A stretch of 64,000 nucleotides of DNA, taken from assembly GCF_022664395.1 (NCBI RefSeq), contig NZ_JAKRET010000003.1:186001-250000 (forward strand). Reading direction: 5' to 3'. The translations under genes were made by a program, and so were the position numbers. The DNA is from Sphingomonas lacusdianchii (GTDB lineage: Bacteria > Pseudomonadota > Alphaproteobacteria > Sphingomonadales > Sphingomonadaceae). Positions 1 to 7,310 of the stretch are shown one piece after another. The number at the start of each line of letters is the position of its first letter. Within the stretch, counting starts at the first letter, position 1. Under the pieces are notes generated by a model. It did no database searches, was not told where the DNA came from, and worked only from the letters and a program-made list of their open reading frames with translations.

Positions 1-1054
1 CATATTCCGGCCCCCGCCCCCAATTCCATTCGGCCTGGAATCCGAACGGCTGCGGATACAGGATCGCGTGCAGCCCGATTCGGTCGTCGGCGAACGCGAC
101 CGGGCTGACCCCGCCGGTGCGCACCTCCGGCTGGACGCGGTTGGTATAAGCGCTACCGCCCACCTCCAGCACCCGCCCGCCACCGATCTCGAACGGCCAT
201 GTCGCCAGCGCGACCGCCATCACCGCGTCATTCGCCTCCTCGCGGTTGATCCCCTGCCCGTTATAAATACCGATCCCGAACGCGCCGTAATTGCCGAACA
301 GCTTCTGCCCGTCCTCGGTCAGCCGTTCCCAGATATCGTCGACATGGGCCGGCGTGTAGTAGGCGACCACCCCGATATCGCGCTCGCTCGGCACGCCGCT
401 GTTGATCGCGTCGCTGCGGTCGAGGGTCAGCCGGTTCGACGACGACTGCATATTCTCCCACCCGAACGGTACCTTCGACTGGCCGAAACGCAGCCGGAAC
501 CGCTTGTCCTTGTCGAGAAACGCATCGAAATAAGCGTCGCGCAGTTGCAGGAACCCCTCGCGCCGCTCGCCGACCGACTGGCCGGTCACCGCCGTCGCAA
601 AGTCGGGCTGGAGGTAGAAGGACACCCGGTCGCCCAGATCGCCCTGCAGGATCAGACGGATACGGCGAAAGGTGAAGCCGGTATCGTCGCCGATGCCGCT
701 GTCATGCACCGACCGCAGCCGCGCCACGCCAGCGGGCGCGGTCCGGTCGCCCGCAATGATCTCGTTGAGCCGCAACTGGGTATAGCCGCGAATGCGGATG
801 TGGTCGTACCAGCGCTTGGCCGGTGCCGGGGCGGCCGCGACCTGCGTCGGTGCTGGCGCAACGGGTGCCGGCGCCACCGGGGCCGGCGCAGCGGCGACGG
901 CGGGCGGCGGCGCTGCCGTCTGCGCCGCCTTCATCTCGGCGATGACCGCCTTCAACTCGTCGATCTGGCGCTGCAACTCCTGTACGGTCTGCCCGGCGGC
1001 AGGCGGTGCGACCAGTAACGACGTGGCGAGGATCGCCGGGAGGAGCAGCTTCAT
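1..1054 (-). CDS. OprO/OprP-type phosphate-selective porin, partial (C-terminus outside window)
   Basis: Outer-membrane beta-barrel porin of the OprO/OprP (phosphate/polyphosphate-selective) family. About 350 codons are present; the 3' end lies beyond base 1. The start ATG (1054-1052) opens a signal peptide (MKLLLPAILATSLLVAPPAA), followed by a short coiled coil (QELQRQIDELKAVIAEMK), an Ala/Pro linker, then barrel strands such as IRIRGYTQLRLNEI, FTFRRIRLILQGDL and FRLRFGQSKVPFGWEN, which are typical of this family. The coiled coil is the trimer-stalk element common in these porins. The true substrate cannot be read from sequence; 'phosphate-selective' is the family name only. It lies 61 bp downstream of lpdA on the same strand and may have its own promoter there. 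Confidence 0.85.
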   Translation of the reverse strand, partial: MKLLLPAILATSLLVAPPAAGQTVQELQRQIDELKAVIAEMKAAQTAAPPPAVAAAPAPVAPAPVAPAPTQVAAAPAPAKRWYDHIRIRGYTQLRLNEIIAGDRTAPAGVARLRSVHDSGIGDDTGFTFRRIRLILQGDLGDRVSFYLQPDFATAVTGQSVGERREGFLQLRDAYFDAFLDKDKRFRLRFGQSKVPFGWENMQSSSNRLTLDRSDAINSGVPSERDIGVVAYYTPAHVDDIWERLTEDGQKLFGNYGAFGIGIYNGQGINREEANDAVMAVALATWPFEIGGGRVLEVGGSAYTNRVQPEVRTGGVSPVAFADDRIGLHAILYPQPFGFQAEWNWGRGPEY

Positions 1055-1115
1055 GGACCCGCGCCATGCCGCGCAGGCACGGCGCGGGTCAAGAACTATG
1101 ACGATAGTGTGACGA

Positions 1116-2528
1116 TCAGATGTGCAGCGCGCGACCATAGGCCGCCAGCACCGACTCATGCATCGATTCCGAGATCGTCGGGTGCGCGAACACTGTCTCG
1201 GTCAGTTCCTGCTCGGTCGTCTCCAACTGACGGGCGACGACATAGCCCTGGATCATCTCGGTCACTTCCGCGCCGACCATGTGCGCGCCGAGCAGCTCGC
1301 CGGTCTTGGCATCGAACACCGTCTTCACGAACCCTTCGGCCTCGCCCAGCGCGATCGCCTTGCCGTTGCCGATGAACGGGAACTTGCCGACCTTGACGCT
1401 ATAGCCCGCTTCCTTGGCCTTCGCCTCGGTAAAGCCGACGCTGGCGACCTGTGGCCGGGCATAGGTGCAGCCGGGGATATTGTTCTTGTCCATCGCGTGC
1501 GGATGGATGTCCTTGTTGCCCAGCGCCTTGGCGATGGCTTCGGCGGCGATCACGCCCTCATGGCTCGCCTTGTGCGCCAGCCACGGCGCGCCGGTCACGT
1601 CGCCGATCGCCCAGATGCCGTCGACATTGGTCTTGCCGTAACCGTCGGTCTTGATGTGGCCGCGCTCGGTCTCGATCTTCAGCGCTTCCAGCCCGATATT
1701 CTCGGTGTTCGGCACGATGCCGATCGCGACGATCGCATGGCTGAACTCGGTCGTCTCGACCTTGCCGTCCGGCCCCTTGATCGCGGCCTTCACGCCCGCC
1801 GGGCCGGCTTCCAGCTTTTCGAGGCCCGACTTGGTCTTGATCGTCATGCCCTGCTTGGTCAGCGCCTTGGTCATGAACTCGCTGACCTCGGCGTCCTCGA
1901 CCGGCATGATCCGGTCGAGCATTTCGACGATCGTCACGTCGGCGCCCATGTCGTTGTAGAAGCTGGCGAACTCGACCCCGATCGCGCCCGATCCGATGAC
2001 CAGCAGCTTGGTCGGCATTTCGGGCGGCACCATCGCATGACGATAGGTCCAGATCTTGGCGCCGTCGGCCTTGGCGAACGGCAGGTCGCGGGCGCGCGCA
2101 CCGGTCGCGACGATGATGTGCTTGGCTTCCAGCTCGGTGGTCTTGTCGCCCTGCTTGACCGACAGCTTGCCCTTGGCCGTGATCGTGCCGACGCCCTCAT
2201 GGACGGCGACCTTGTTCTTCTTCATCAGCCCCTTGACGCCGGCGTTCAGCTGACCCGCGACCTTGCGGCTGCGATCGACGACCTTGGCGAGGTCGAACGA
2301 CGGCTTCTCCGCCGACAGCCCATATTGCGCCGCGTGCATCATGTAGTGATAGATTTCGGCCGAGCGCAGCAGCGCCTTGGTCGGGATACAGCCCCAGTTG
2401 AGGCAGATGCCGCCCAACCGCTCGCGCTCGACGATCGCGACCTTCAGGCCGAGCTGGCTCGCACGGATCGCCGCGACATAGCCGCCGGGGCCCGAACCGA
2501 GCACGATGAGGTCGTAGGTATCAGCCAT
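1116..2528 (-). CDS. lpdA: Dihydrolipoyl dehydrogenase (E3 of pyruvate dehydrogenase)
   Basis: FAD flavoprotein that reoxidises the dihydrolipoyl groups of the E2 core and passes electrons to NAD+. The 470-residue length is normal. Visible landmarks are the N-terminal FAD motif GSGPGGY (about residues 11-17), the redox-active disulfide CLNWGC (C42/C47), a second Rossmann motif GSGAIGVEF for NAD, the GIWAIGDVTGAPWLAHKA segment, and the C-terminal catalytic HPTISE (H449, E454). The ATG directly abuts the TGA of the upstream DUF559 gene, whose last codons contain the AGGAG ribosome-binding site. With the E2 gene at 3618-4970 it forms a PDH-type cluster; E1 genes are not in the window. Confidence 0.96.
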   Translation of the reverse strand: MADTYDLIVLGSGPGGYVAAIRASQLGLKVAIVERERLGGICLNWGCIPTKALLRSAEIYHYMMHAAQYGLSAEKPSFDLAKVVDRSRKVAGQLNAGVKGLMKKNKVAVHEGVGTITAKGKLSVKQGDKTTELEAKHIIVATGARARDLPFAKADGAKIWTYRHAMVPPEMPTKLLVIGSGAIGVEFASFYNDMGADVTIVEMLDRIMPVEDAEVSEFMTKALTKQGMTIKTKSGLEKLEAGPAGVKAAIKGPDGKVETTEFSHAIVAIGIVPNTENIGLEALKIETERGHIKTDGYGKTNVDGIWAIGDVTGAPWLAHKASHEGVIAAEAIAKALGNKDIHPHAMDKNNIPGCTYARPQVASVGFTEAKAKEAGYSVKVGKFPFIGNGKAIALGEAEGFVKTVFDAKTGELLGAHMVGAEVTEMIQGYVVARQLETTEQELTETVFAHPTISESMHESVLAAYGRALHI

Positions 2529-2915
2529 TCAAATGCTCCTAGGGCTCCCTCCCCCCTTGCGGGGGAGGGCTGGGGAGAGGGGTGGCGTCGGGGACGGCTC
2601 GATGCCGTTCCCGACGCCATGCAACGCGATGAGGATCGCGGTGCAGACGCCCTCGGGATTGTCGAGAATATCGAAATTGAACAGTCGCAGGACGCGAAAA
2701 CCTTGCTGCGTCAGCCAATGGTCGCGGTCGCGATCATAGGCGCTTCCGATATGCTGTGATCCATCGGCTTCGACGATCAGCCGCCGCTCGAAACAGACGA
2801 AATCGACGATGTAGCGTCCGATCGGCTGCTGCCGGCGGAACTTGTACGTGGCCAGCCGACGATTGCGCAGTAGCCGCCACAGGCTGCGTTCCGCATCGCT
2901 GGGATCCCGCCGCAT
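2529..2915 (-). CDS. DUF559 / Vsr-like endonuclease-domain protein
   Basis: Small protein of the DUF559 family, which adopts a very-short-patch-repair-endonuclease-like fold. Its cellular role is not established. Recognisable are the RRDPSDAERSLWRLLRNRRL start, the FRRQQPIGRYIVDFVCFERRLIVEADGSQH core (candidate metal residues D and E in VDF and EADG) and the VLRLFNFDIL segment. I chose the ATG at 2915 (128 aa) because conservation begins there; a longer reading frame upstream merely translates the repeat at 2936-3003. The last ~20 codons (from about SPTPPLSPALPRKGG) are repeat-derived. The gene interrupts the thioesterase-lpdA interval and is bracketed by inverted palindromic repeats, so it is probably a recent insertion. 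Confidence 0.8.
   Translation of the reverse strand: MRRDPSDAERSLWRLLRNRRLATYKFRRQQPIGRYIVDFVCFERRLIVEADGSQHIGSAYDRDRDHWLTQQGFRVLRLFNFDILDNPEGVCTAILIALHGVGNGIEPSPTPPLSPALPRKGGGSPRSI
2541..2592. repeat. Palindromic repeat, left copy flanking the DUF559 gene
   Basis: A C-rich then G-rich palindrome (CCCTCCCCCC, TTGC loop, GGGGGAGGG) followed by GGGGAGAGGGG and GGCGTCG. It is an inverted copy of the repeat at 2936-3003 and supplies the 3' codons of the DUF559 gene. Confidence 0.8.
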
Positions 2916-2935
2916 CGCACGCGCACGAGAGAGGG

Positions 2936-3003
2936 CGACGCCCCCTCTCCCTCCCACCGCTTCGCGGCGGGCCCCTCCCTCCCCCGCCAGGGGGGAGGGA
3001 AAA
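2936..3003. repeat. Palindromic repeat, right copy flanking the DUF559 gene
   Basis: Contains CGACGCCCCCTCTCCCTCCC, a CCGC-TTCG-GCGG hairpin, then CCCTCCCCCGCC and GGGGGGAGGG. Its reverse complement matches the left copy at 2541-2592 in order: C-run, G-run, GAGAGGGG, then GCGTCG. Related elements occur at 17091-17226 and 29738-29843. Confidence 0.8.
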
Positions 3004-3016
3004 GGTCCGGGATCAA

Positions 3017-3409
3017 TCACCCCTCGATCACCCGCGGCTTGCGGTTCTCGTCGATCGCCACGAACACGAAGCGCGCCTCGGTCACCCGGCATGTCGCCTC
3101 GCCGAAGCGGTCGCGGCGCCACGTCTCGACCTTGATCGTCATCGACGTCCGCCCGACCTTGATCAGGTCGGCATAGACCGACAATTCGTCACCGACCGCG
3201 ACGGGGGCATGGAATTGCATCGCATCGACGGCGATCGTCACCGCCCGCCCCTTGGCATGGCGCGCGGCGACGAGGCCGGCCGCCATGTCCATTTGCGACA
3301 TGATCCATCCGCCGAAGATGTCGCCATAGGGATTGGTGTCGGCGGGCATCGCGGTGACGCGCAGCGCGGGCTGGTCGGCCGGCGGAACGGGCGAGTTCTC
3401 AACGATCAT
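3017..3409 (-). CDS. Acyl-CoA thioesterase, YciA/hotdog family
   Basis: Hotdog-fold thioesterase that hydrolyses acyl-CoA to free acid and CoA, expected in the cytoplasm as a hexamer. At 130 aa it matches the YciA family. The diagnostic motif is NPYGDIFGGWIMSQMD near residues 27-42, whose final Asp is the likely catalytic residue, followed by the VGDELSVYADLIKVGRTSM beta segment and FVFVAID. The ATG at 3409 overlaps the 3' end of the small membrane-protein gene by 11 bp, implying co-transcription with E2. It may relieve acyl-CoA build-up around pyruvate dehydrogenase, but that is only inference from position. Confidence 0.9.
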   Translation of the reverse strand: MIVENSPVPPADQPALRVTAMPADTNPYGDIFGGWIMSQMDMAAGLVAARHAKGRAVTIAVDAMQFHAPVAVGDELSVYADLIKVGRTSMTIKVETWRRDRFGEATCRVTEARFVFVAIDENRKPRVIEG

Positions 3410-3617
3410 GCGGCACCTCCTTGGCGCGTTCCTCGGCCATGGCGCGCTGCACCTGCCGGATACCCAGCACGACGACGATCGCCATCGCCACCCATGTCAC
3501 GGTCCAGATGTCGCGCCGCCCCGGCGGATACGACCATGCCGACAACGACCCGACCGCCCATGCCGCCGCCACCCCGGCGACGACATGCACGATCTCGGTC
3601 AGCAGCCGGCTACGCAT
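3399..3617 (-). CDS. Small membrane protein of unknown function
   Basis: A 72-residue protein with two likely transmembrane segments: about residues 8-30 (IVHVVAGVAAAWAVGSLSAW) and 38-55 (TVTWVAMAIVVVLGI). A basic/acidic C-terminal tail follows (RQVQRAMAEERAKEVPHDR). No family is recognised. Its ATG follows the stop codon of the E2 gene without a gap, and its own 3' end overlaps the thioesterase gene by 11 bp. This translational coupling on both sides is the main argument that it is real. Confidence 0.7.
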   Translation of the reverse strand: MRSRLLTEIVHVVAGVAAAWAVGSLSAWSYPPGRRDIWTVTWVAMAIVVVLGIRQVQRAMAEERAKEVPHDR

Positions 3618-4970
3618 TTACGCGATCAGGCCGAGGGGCGACTCCACCAGCGCCTTGAACAGCTTGAGCATTTCGGCACCGTCCGCGCCATCGATCGCGC
3701 GGTGGTCGAAGCTGCCGGTCGCCGTCATCACCGTGGCCACGCCCAGCGCATCATCGACAATGTACGGACGCTTCTCGCCGGCACCGACCGCCAGGATCAT
3801 GCCCTGCGGCGGGTTGATGACCGCCTCGAACTGCTTGATGCCGAACATGCCCATGTTCGACAGCGACGCCGTACCGCCCTGATATTCCTCGGGCTTCAGC
3901 TTGTTCTCCTTGGCGCGGCCGGCTAGGTCCTTCATCTCGGTGCTGATCTTCGCCACGCCCTTGTTGGCGGCGTCGCGGATGATCGGGGTGATGAGGCCGG
4001 TCGGCGTCGACACCGCGACCGACACGTCGGCGCGCGAATACTGCACCATTTCGCTGCCGAGGAAGGTGACGTTGCATTTCGGGCTGTTTTCCAGCGCGAC
4101 GCCCAGCGCCTTGATCAGCAGGTCGTTGACCGACAGCTTCACGCCACGCGCGTCGAGCGACTTGTTGAGGTCGCCGCGCAGCTTCAGCAGCGCATCCAGA
4201 CGGATATCAACCGTCAGATAGATGTGCGGCACCTGCTGCTTCGATTCGGTCAGGCGACGCGCGATCGTCTTGCGGATGTTCGACAGCTTCTCGACCGTGT
4301 GCGGGATCGAATCGTCGAACCACACGGCGGCAGGCTTCGGCGCTTCGGCTGCCGGCGCGGCAACGGCGGCCGGAGCAGGCGCAGCGGCCTCGGCCTTGGG
4401 CGCGCTCGCGGCGCCCGGCTTGGCATTCTCGACGTCCGCCTTGACGATACGGCCGTTCGGCCCGCTGCCGGCGATGCCCGACAGTTCGAGGCCCTTGTCG
4501 GCGGCGATGCGACGCGCGAGCGGGCTTGCCTTCACGCGCCCGCCATCGCCTTGCGCCGCGCCGGCGCCCGCCGGGCGGCCATGGTCCGACGTTCCGGCCG
4601 GAGCCGGCGCGGCTTCGCTGCCGGTCTTGTTCGGATCGGTCGCGTCGGGCTTGCCCTTGAACTGGTCGTCGGCCGGTTCCGGCGTCTCCGCCTTCTTCGG
4701 CGCGGCGTCGACGGCCGAAGCGTCCTCGCCCTCTTCGAGCAGGATGGCGATCACCGCGCCGACCTTCACATTGTCGGTACCCTCGGCGACCAGCACCTTG
4801 CCGATCGTGCCTTCGTCGACGGCTTCGAATTCCATCGTCGCCTTGTCGGTTTCGATTTCCGCCATGATGTCGCCGGACTTGACGGTATCACCTTCCTTCA
4901 CCAGCCATTTGGCCAGCGTCCCCTCTTCCATGGTGGGGGACAGGGCGGGCATCTTGATCTCGATCGGCAT
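3618..4970 (-). CDS. pdhC: Pyruvate dehydrogenase E2, dihydrolipoamide acetyltransferase
   Basis: Core of the pyruvate dehydrogenase complex; transfers the acetyl group from lipoamide to CoA. Domain order over 450 aa: one N-terminal lipoyl domain (residues 1-80) with the lipoylated Lys in ETDKATM (K43); a long Ala/Pro/Glu-rich linker; the peripheral subunit-binding domain around 148-185 ([16 protein letters not shown]); a second Ala/Pro linker; and the catalytic domain from about 220. The catalytic motif is [11 protein letters not shown] near the C-terminus (H423, D427). A single lipoyl domain is normal in alphaproteobacteria. It heads the minus-strand cluster that includes lpdA, and a universal stress protein diverges from it across 127 bp. 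Confidence 0.95.
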   Translation of the reverse strand: MPIEIKMPALSPTMEEGTLAKWLVKEGDTVKSGDIMAEIETDKATMEFEAVDEGTIGKVLVAEGTDNVKVGAVIAILLEEGEDASAVDAAPKKAETPEPADDQFKGKPDATDPNKTGSEAAPAPAGTSDHGRPAGAGAAQGDGGRVKASPLARRIAADKGLELSGIAGSGPNGRIVKADVENAKPGAASAPKAEAAAPAPAAVAAPAAEAPKPAAVWFDDSIPHTVEKLSNIRKTIARRLTESKQQVPHIYLTVDIRLDALLKLRGDLNKSLDARGVKLSVNDLLIKALGVALENSPKCNVTFLGSEMVQYSRADVSVAVSTPTGLITPIIRDAANKGVAKISTEMKDLAGRAKENKLKPEEYQGGTASLSNMGMFGIKQFEAVINPPQGMILAVGAGEKRPYIVDDALGVATVMTATGSFDHRAIDGADGAEMLKLFKALVESPLGLIA

Positions 4971-5097
4971 GGGGCAGATTGGTCCTCTCAGGCTCGTCGC
5001 GCCTCTTCGCTGTCGGGCGCGTCCGGGTCAAGCCCCGGTACAGCTTGCACGACGCCGCCGAACCGGCGCATGAACGGTCGCCCAAGCCGAGGTCATC

Positions 5098-5553
5098 ATG
5101 CGCACATATCTGGTCGTCGTCGACGAAAGCCCCGAAAGCGCGGTCGCGCTCCGCTTCGCCGCGCGCCGCGCGGTCAAGACCAATGGCGGAGTCGAGGTGC
5201 TGGCGCTCGTCGAACCGCAGGAATTCGCACCATGGGGTGGTGTGCAGGCGACGATCGAGGAGGAAGCGACCGAACGCGCCGAGGCACTGGTACAGGCGGC
5301 GGCGGGCACGCTGATCGCCGAATCGGGGCTGCAACCGCATCTGACCGTCCGCACCGGCGATGGCCCGCGAATCGTGCGCGAGATGATCGCCGCCAATCCC
5401 GATATCGCCGCGCTGGTGCTGGGGGCCGCCGCCACCGGATCGCCCGGACCGATGGTTACCCACTTCGCCGGTACCGATGCCGGTGCCCTGCCCGTGCCGC
5501 TGATGATCATCCCCGGCAGCCTCGATCGCGAGGGAATCGACCGCCTCAGCTGA
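5098..5553 (+). CDS. Universal stress protein, UspA family
   Basis: A 151-residue single-domain Usp fold. The start (MRTYLVVVDESPESAVALRFAARRA) is the classic beta1-alpha1 of UspA proteins, the middle VLALVEP is beta2, and the C-terminal stretch from VLGAAATGSPGP to VPLMIIPG is where the ATP-binding G-x2-G-x9-G-[ST] motif normally sits. Here only part of that motif is recognisable, so ATP binding is uncertain. Usp proteins help cells survive starvation or respiratory stress; the specific role cannot be inferred. The ATG at 5098 follows a GAGG ribosome-binding site and diverges from the E2 gene. Confidence 0.88.
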   Translation: MRTYLVVVDESPESAVALRFAARRAVKTNGGVEVLALVEPQEFAPWGGVQATIEEEATERAEALVQAAAGTLIAESGLQPHLTVRTGDGPRIVREMIAANPDIAALVLGAAATGSPGPMVTHFAGTDAGALPVPLMIIPGSLDREGIDRLS

Positions 5554-5742
5554 ACCGCCGGACAGGCGGCGTTCATCTGCGATCCGCCAGTGCTATCGTG
5601 GGAAAGTACCGGGCGGGGGAGAGCCGCGCATGGTTCGCGCTCGATCCCCCGCGGGCTGCTGCTGTTCGCCGGATGTCCGGCAGCGTCCTCTCTTATATTT
5701 CAGCGCAGCACTGGTGAGATCGCGTTAGCGCGGAAGCGGCAC

Positions 5743-5768
5743 AAAAAAAAGGGCCGGCGAACCGACCC
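5743..5768 (-). terminator. Intrinsic terminator (UUCG tetraloop, U8 tail)
   Basis: Read on the minus strand: GGGTCGG-TTCG-CCGGCCC followed by eight T. This is a 7-bp stem with one G-U pair, closed by a very stable UUCG loop. It is the best-formed terminator in the window and marks the end of the putative sRNA. Confidence 0.85.
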
Positions 5769-5816
5769 TGTAAAAGTTTTAGGAGAGGATGCCTGAAAGG
5801 CACAGTCGTTGTGCAT
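5743..5816 (-). ncRNA. Putative small regulatory RNA ending in an intrinsic terminator
   Basis: On the minus strand, about 75 nt before a strong terminator contain a CTGTGCC-TTTC-AGGCAT segment, a pyrimidine-rich CATCCTCTCCT stretch able to pair with Shine-Dalgarno sequences, and AAAACTTTTACA. The sequence upstream (5820-5870) is AT-rich and could hold a promoter. No open reading frame ends here on this strand, so the terminator must serve an unannotated transcript. The layout resembles alphaproteobacterial trans-acting sRNAs with an anti-SD loop. Whether it belongs to a known family such as SuhB/MmgR was not tested. The 5' end is a guess. Confidence 0.5.
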
Positions 5817-5963
5817 CGCAACCGGATTGTTAGCAATTGCAAAAAACGAAACCAAACATTCATTTTAAGCAATTTCACCCATTCGGATGATGGGTTTTCG
5901 CAAGCGATGGGTATCAACCGAAACCGGTTGAGCCGCCGACGTTAAGGCGGCATCTTCCCGCAA

Positions 5964-7253
5964 ATGCGTAAGATTCTCCTGCTCCCCGCCCTGTTGCTCG
6001 CCACCCCAGCTCCCGCCCGGGATGCGCCGAAGCCCGAACGGCTGCGCGCCGACGTCGCCACGCTTGTCGGTTTCGGCACGCGGCATACCGCTTCCGACCC
6101 CGACCATCCGACGCGCGGCATCGGTGCCGCCCGTCGCTGGTTTGCCGATCAAATGACCCGAATCGGACGCGATTGTGGCGATTGCATCACCGTCGCCAAC
6201 ATCGCGCGTGGTTTCACCGGCCCGCGCGCGCCGCAGGGGGTGAATGTCGTCGACGTGCTCGGCTTCCAGCAGGGTCGCGACCCGCGTCGAGTCGTGATCG
6301 TCATGGGCCATATCGACAGCCGGGTCAGCGACGTCATGGACGCGACCAGCGATGCGCCCGGCGCCAATGACGACGCCTCAGGTGTTGCGCTGGTGCTGGA
6401 AGCGGCACGCATCCTGTCGAAGGAAAAGTTCGACGCGACCATTATCTATGCCGCGCTGTCGGGCGAGGAACAGGGGCTGTGGGGCGCGCAACTGCTCGCC
6501 GACACCGCGAAGGAAAAGGGCTGGACCGTCACCGCCGTCCTCAACAACGATATCGTCGGCAACACGATCGGACAGGACGGCCGCCGCGTCGCCGACCGGG
6601 TGCGGGTGTTTTCGGAAGGCATTCGCGCCTCCGAATCGATCGAACAGCAGATCGCCCGCCGCGCTGCGGGTGGCGAGGATGACGGCCCGTCGCGCGCACT
6701 CGCCAAGACGGTCGACGCCGTGGCGAAGACCCTGCCCGGCGGCGTCGATGCCTTTCTCGACCGCCGTCCCGACCGGTTCGGCCGCGGCGGCGATCACGAA
6801 CCCTTTCTGAAGCTCGGCTATCCCGCGATCCGCTTTTCGGTCGGGGTCGAGAATTACGATGCGCAGCATCAGGACCTGCGCCGCGACGGCACGCGAATCT
6901 ATGGCGACACGATCGACCGGATGGATTTCCCGTATCTGGCGAAGGTCACCGCACTGAACGTCGCGACGATCGCCCGTCTCGCCGCCGCGCCCGCTGCCCC
7001 GGCGACGGTATCGATCGACGGCGCGCTGTCGACCGATACGACGGTGCGTTGGTCGCCGGTCGCGGGCGCTGCCGGCTATCGCATCCGCTGGCGGCGCAAC
7101 GATGCGCAGGACTGGACCGACCAGCGCGACGTGACCGGCGCGGAAGCGGTGCTGAAGGGCGTCATCGTCGACGATCACTTCGTCGCGGTATCGTCGCTAT
7201 CGGCCAGTGGTGCGGAAAGCGTGCCGACCTTCGCCGGGCGCCCGCCGCGCTAA
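5964..7253 (+). CDS. Secreted M28-family zinc aminopeptidase
   Basis: Exported di-zinc metallopeptidase. A signal peptide (MRKILLLPALLLATPAPA) precedes the M28 catalytic domain. Visible metal/catalytic residues are H116 and D118 in GHIDSR, D136 or D137 in GANDDASG, E168/E169 in SGEEQGLWGA, and a C-terminal His in RGGDHEPF. A C-terminal beta domain follows from about residue 345 (ATVSIDGALSTDTTVRWSPV... YRIRWRR), resembling a fibronectin-III module. Such enzymes trim N-terminal residues from extracellular or periplasmic peptides. The 429-residue length fits M28 plus one accessory domain. The gene stands alone on the plus strand. Confidence 0.88.
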   Translation: MRKILLLPALLLATPAPARDAPKPERLRADVATLVGFGTRHTASDPDHPTRGIGAARRWFADQMTRIGRDCGDCITVANIARGFTGPRAPQGVNVVDVLGFQQGRDPRRVVIVMGHIDSRVSDVMDATSDAPGANDDASGVALVLEAARILSKEKFDATIIYAALSGEEQGLWGAQLLADTAKEKGWTVTAVLNNDIVGNTIGQDGRRVADRVRVFSEGIRASESIEQQIARRAAGGEDDGPSRALAKTVDAVAKTLPGGVDAFLDRRPDRFGRGGDHEPFLKLGYPAIRFSVGVENYDAQHQDLRRDGTRIYGDTIDRMDFPYLAKVTALNVATIARLAAAPAAPATVSIDGALSTDTTVRWSPVAGAAGYRIRWRRNDAQDWTDQRDVTGAEAVLKGVIVDDHFVAVSSLSASGAESVPTFAGRPPR

Positions 7254-7254
7254 G

Positions 7255-7306
7255 CCGTTGCGTTCGGTTCGAGCAGCTTCGAGCCGGTCGAGAAGCGCCC
7301 GTCGAG
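7255..7306. repeat. Fragment of dispersed repeat B
   Basis: The stretch GTTCGGTTCGAGCAGCTTCG and the following GTCGAGAAG match the beginning of repeat B at 27631-27815. It appears to be a solo end fragment lying between the convergent M28 and RcnB-like genes. Confidence 0.65.
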
Positions 7307-7310
7307 AACT

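Larger units (their letters stand above)
5554..5963. other. 410-bp intergenic region between the Usp and M28 genes
   Basis: Holds the putative minus-strand sRNA and its terminator (5743-5816). The part from 5580 to 5740 has no convincing gene. The part from 5820 to 5963 is unusually AT-rich for this genome and probably carries promoters for the sRNA (minus) and for the M28 peptidase (plus). Confidence 0.6.

Noticed and set aside
1122..2759. Long plus-strand open frame (545 codons) opposite lpdA
   Set aside because: It is antisense to a clear flavoenzyme and consists of Arg/Asp/His-rich low-complexity translation, a product of GC-rich third positions.
5590..5796. 68-codon plus-strand frame between Usp and M28 genes
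   Set aside because: It runs through the sRNA terminator (oligo-A gives Lys codons) and has no family or good RBS.
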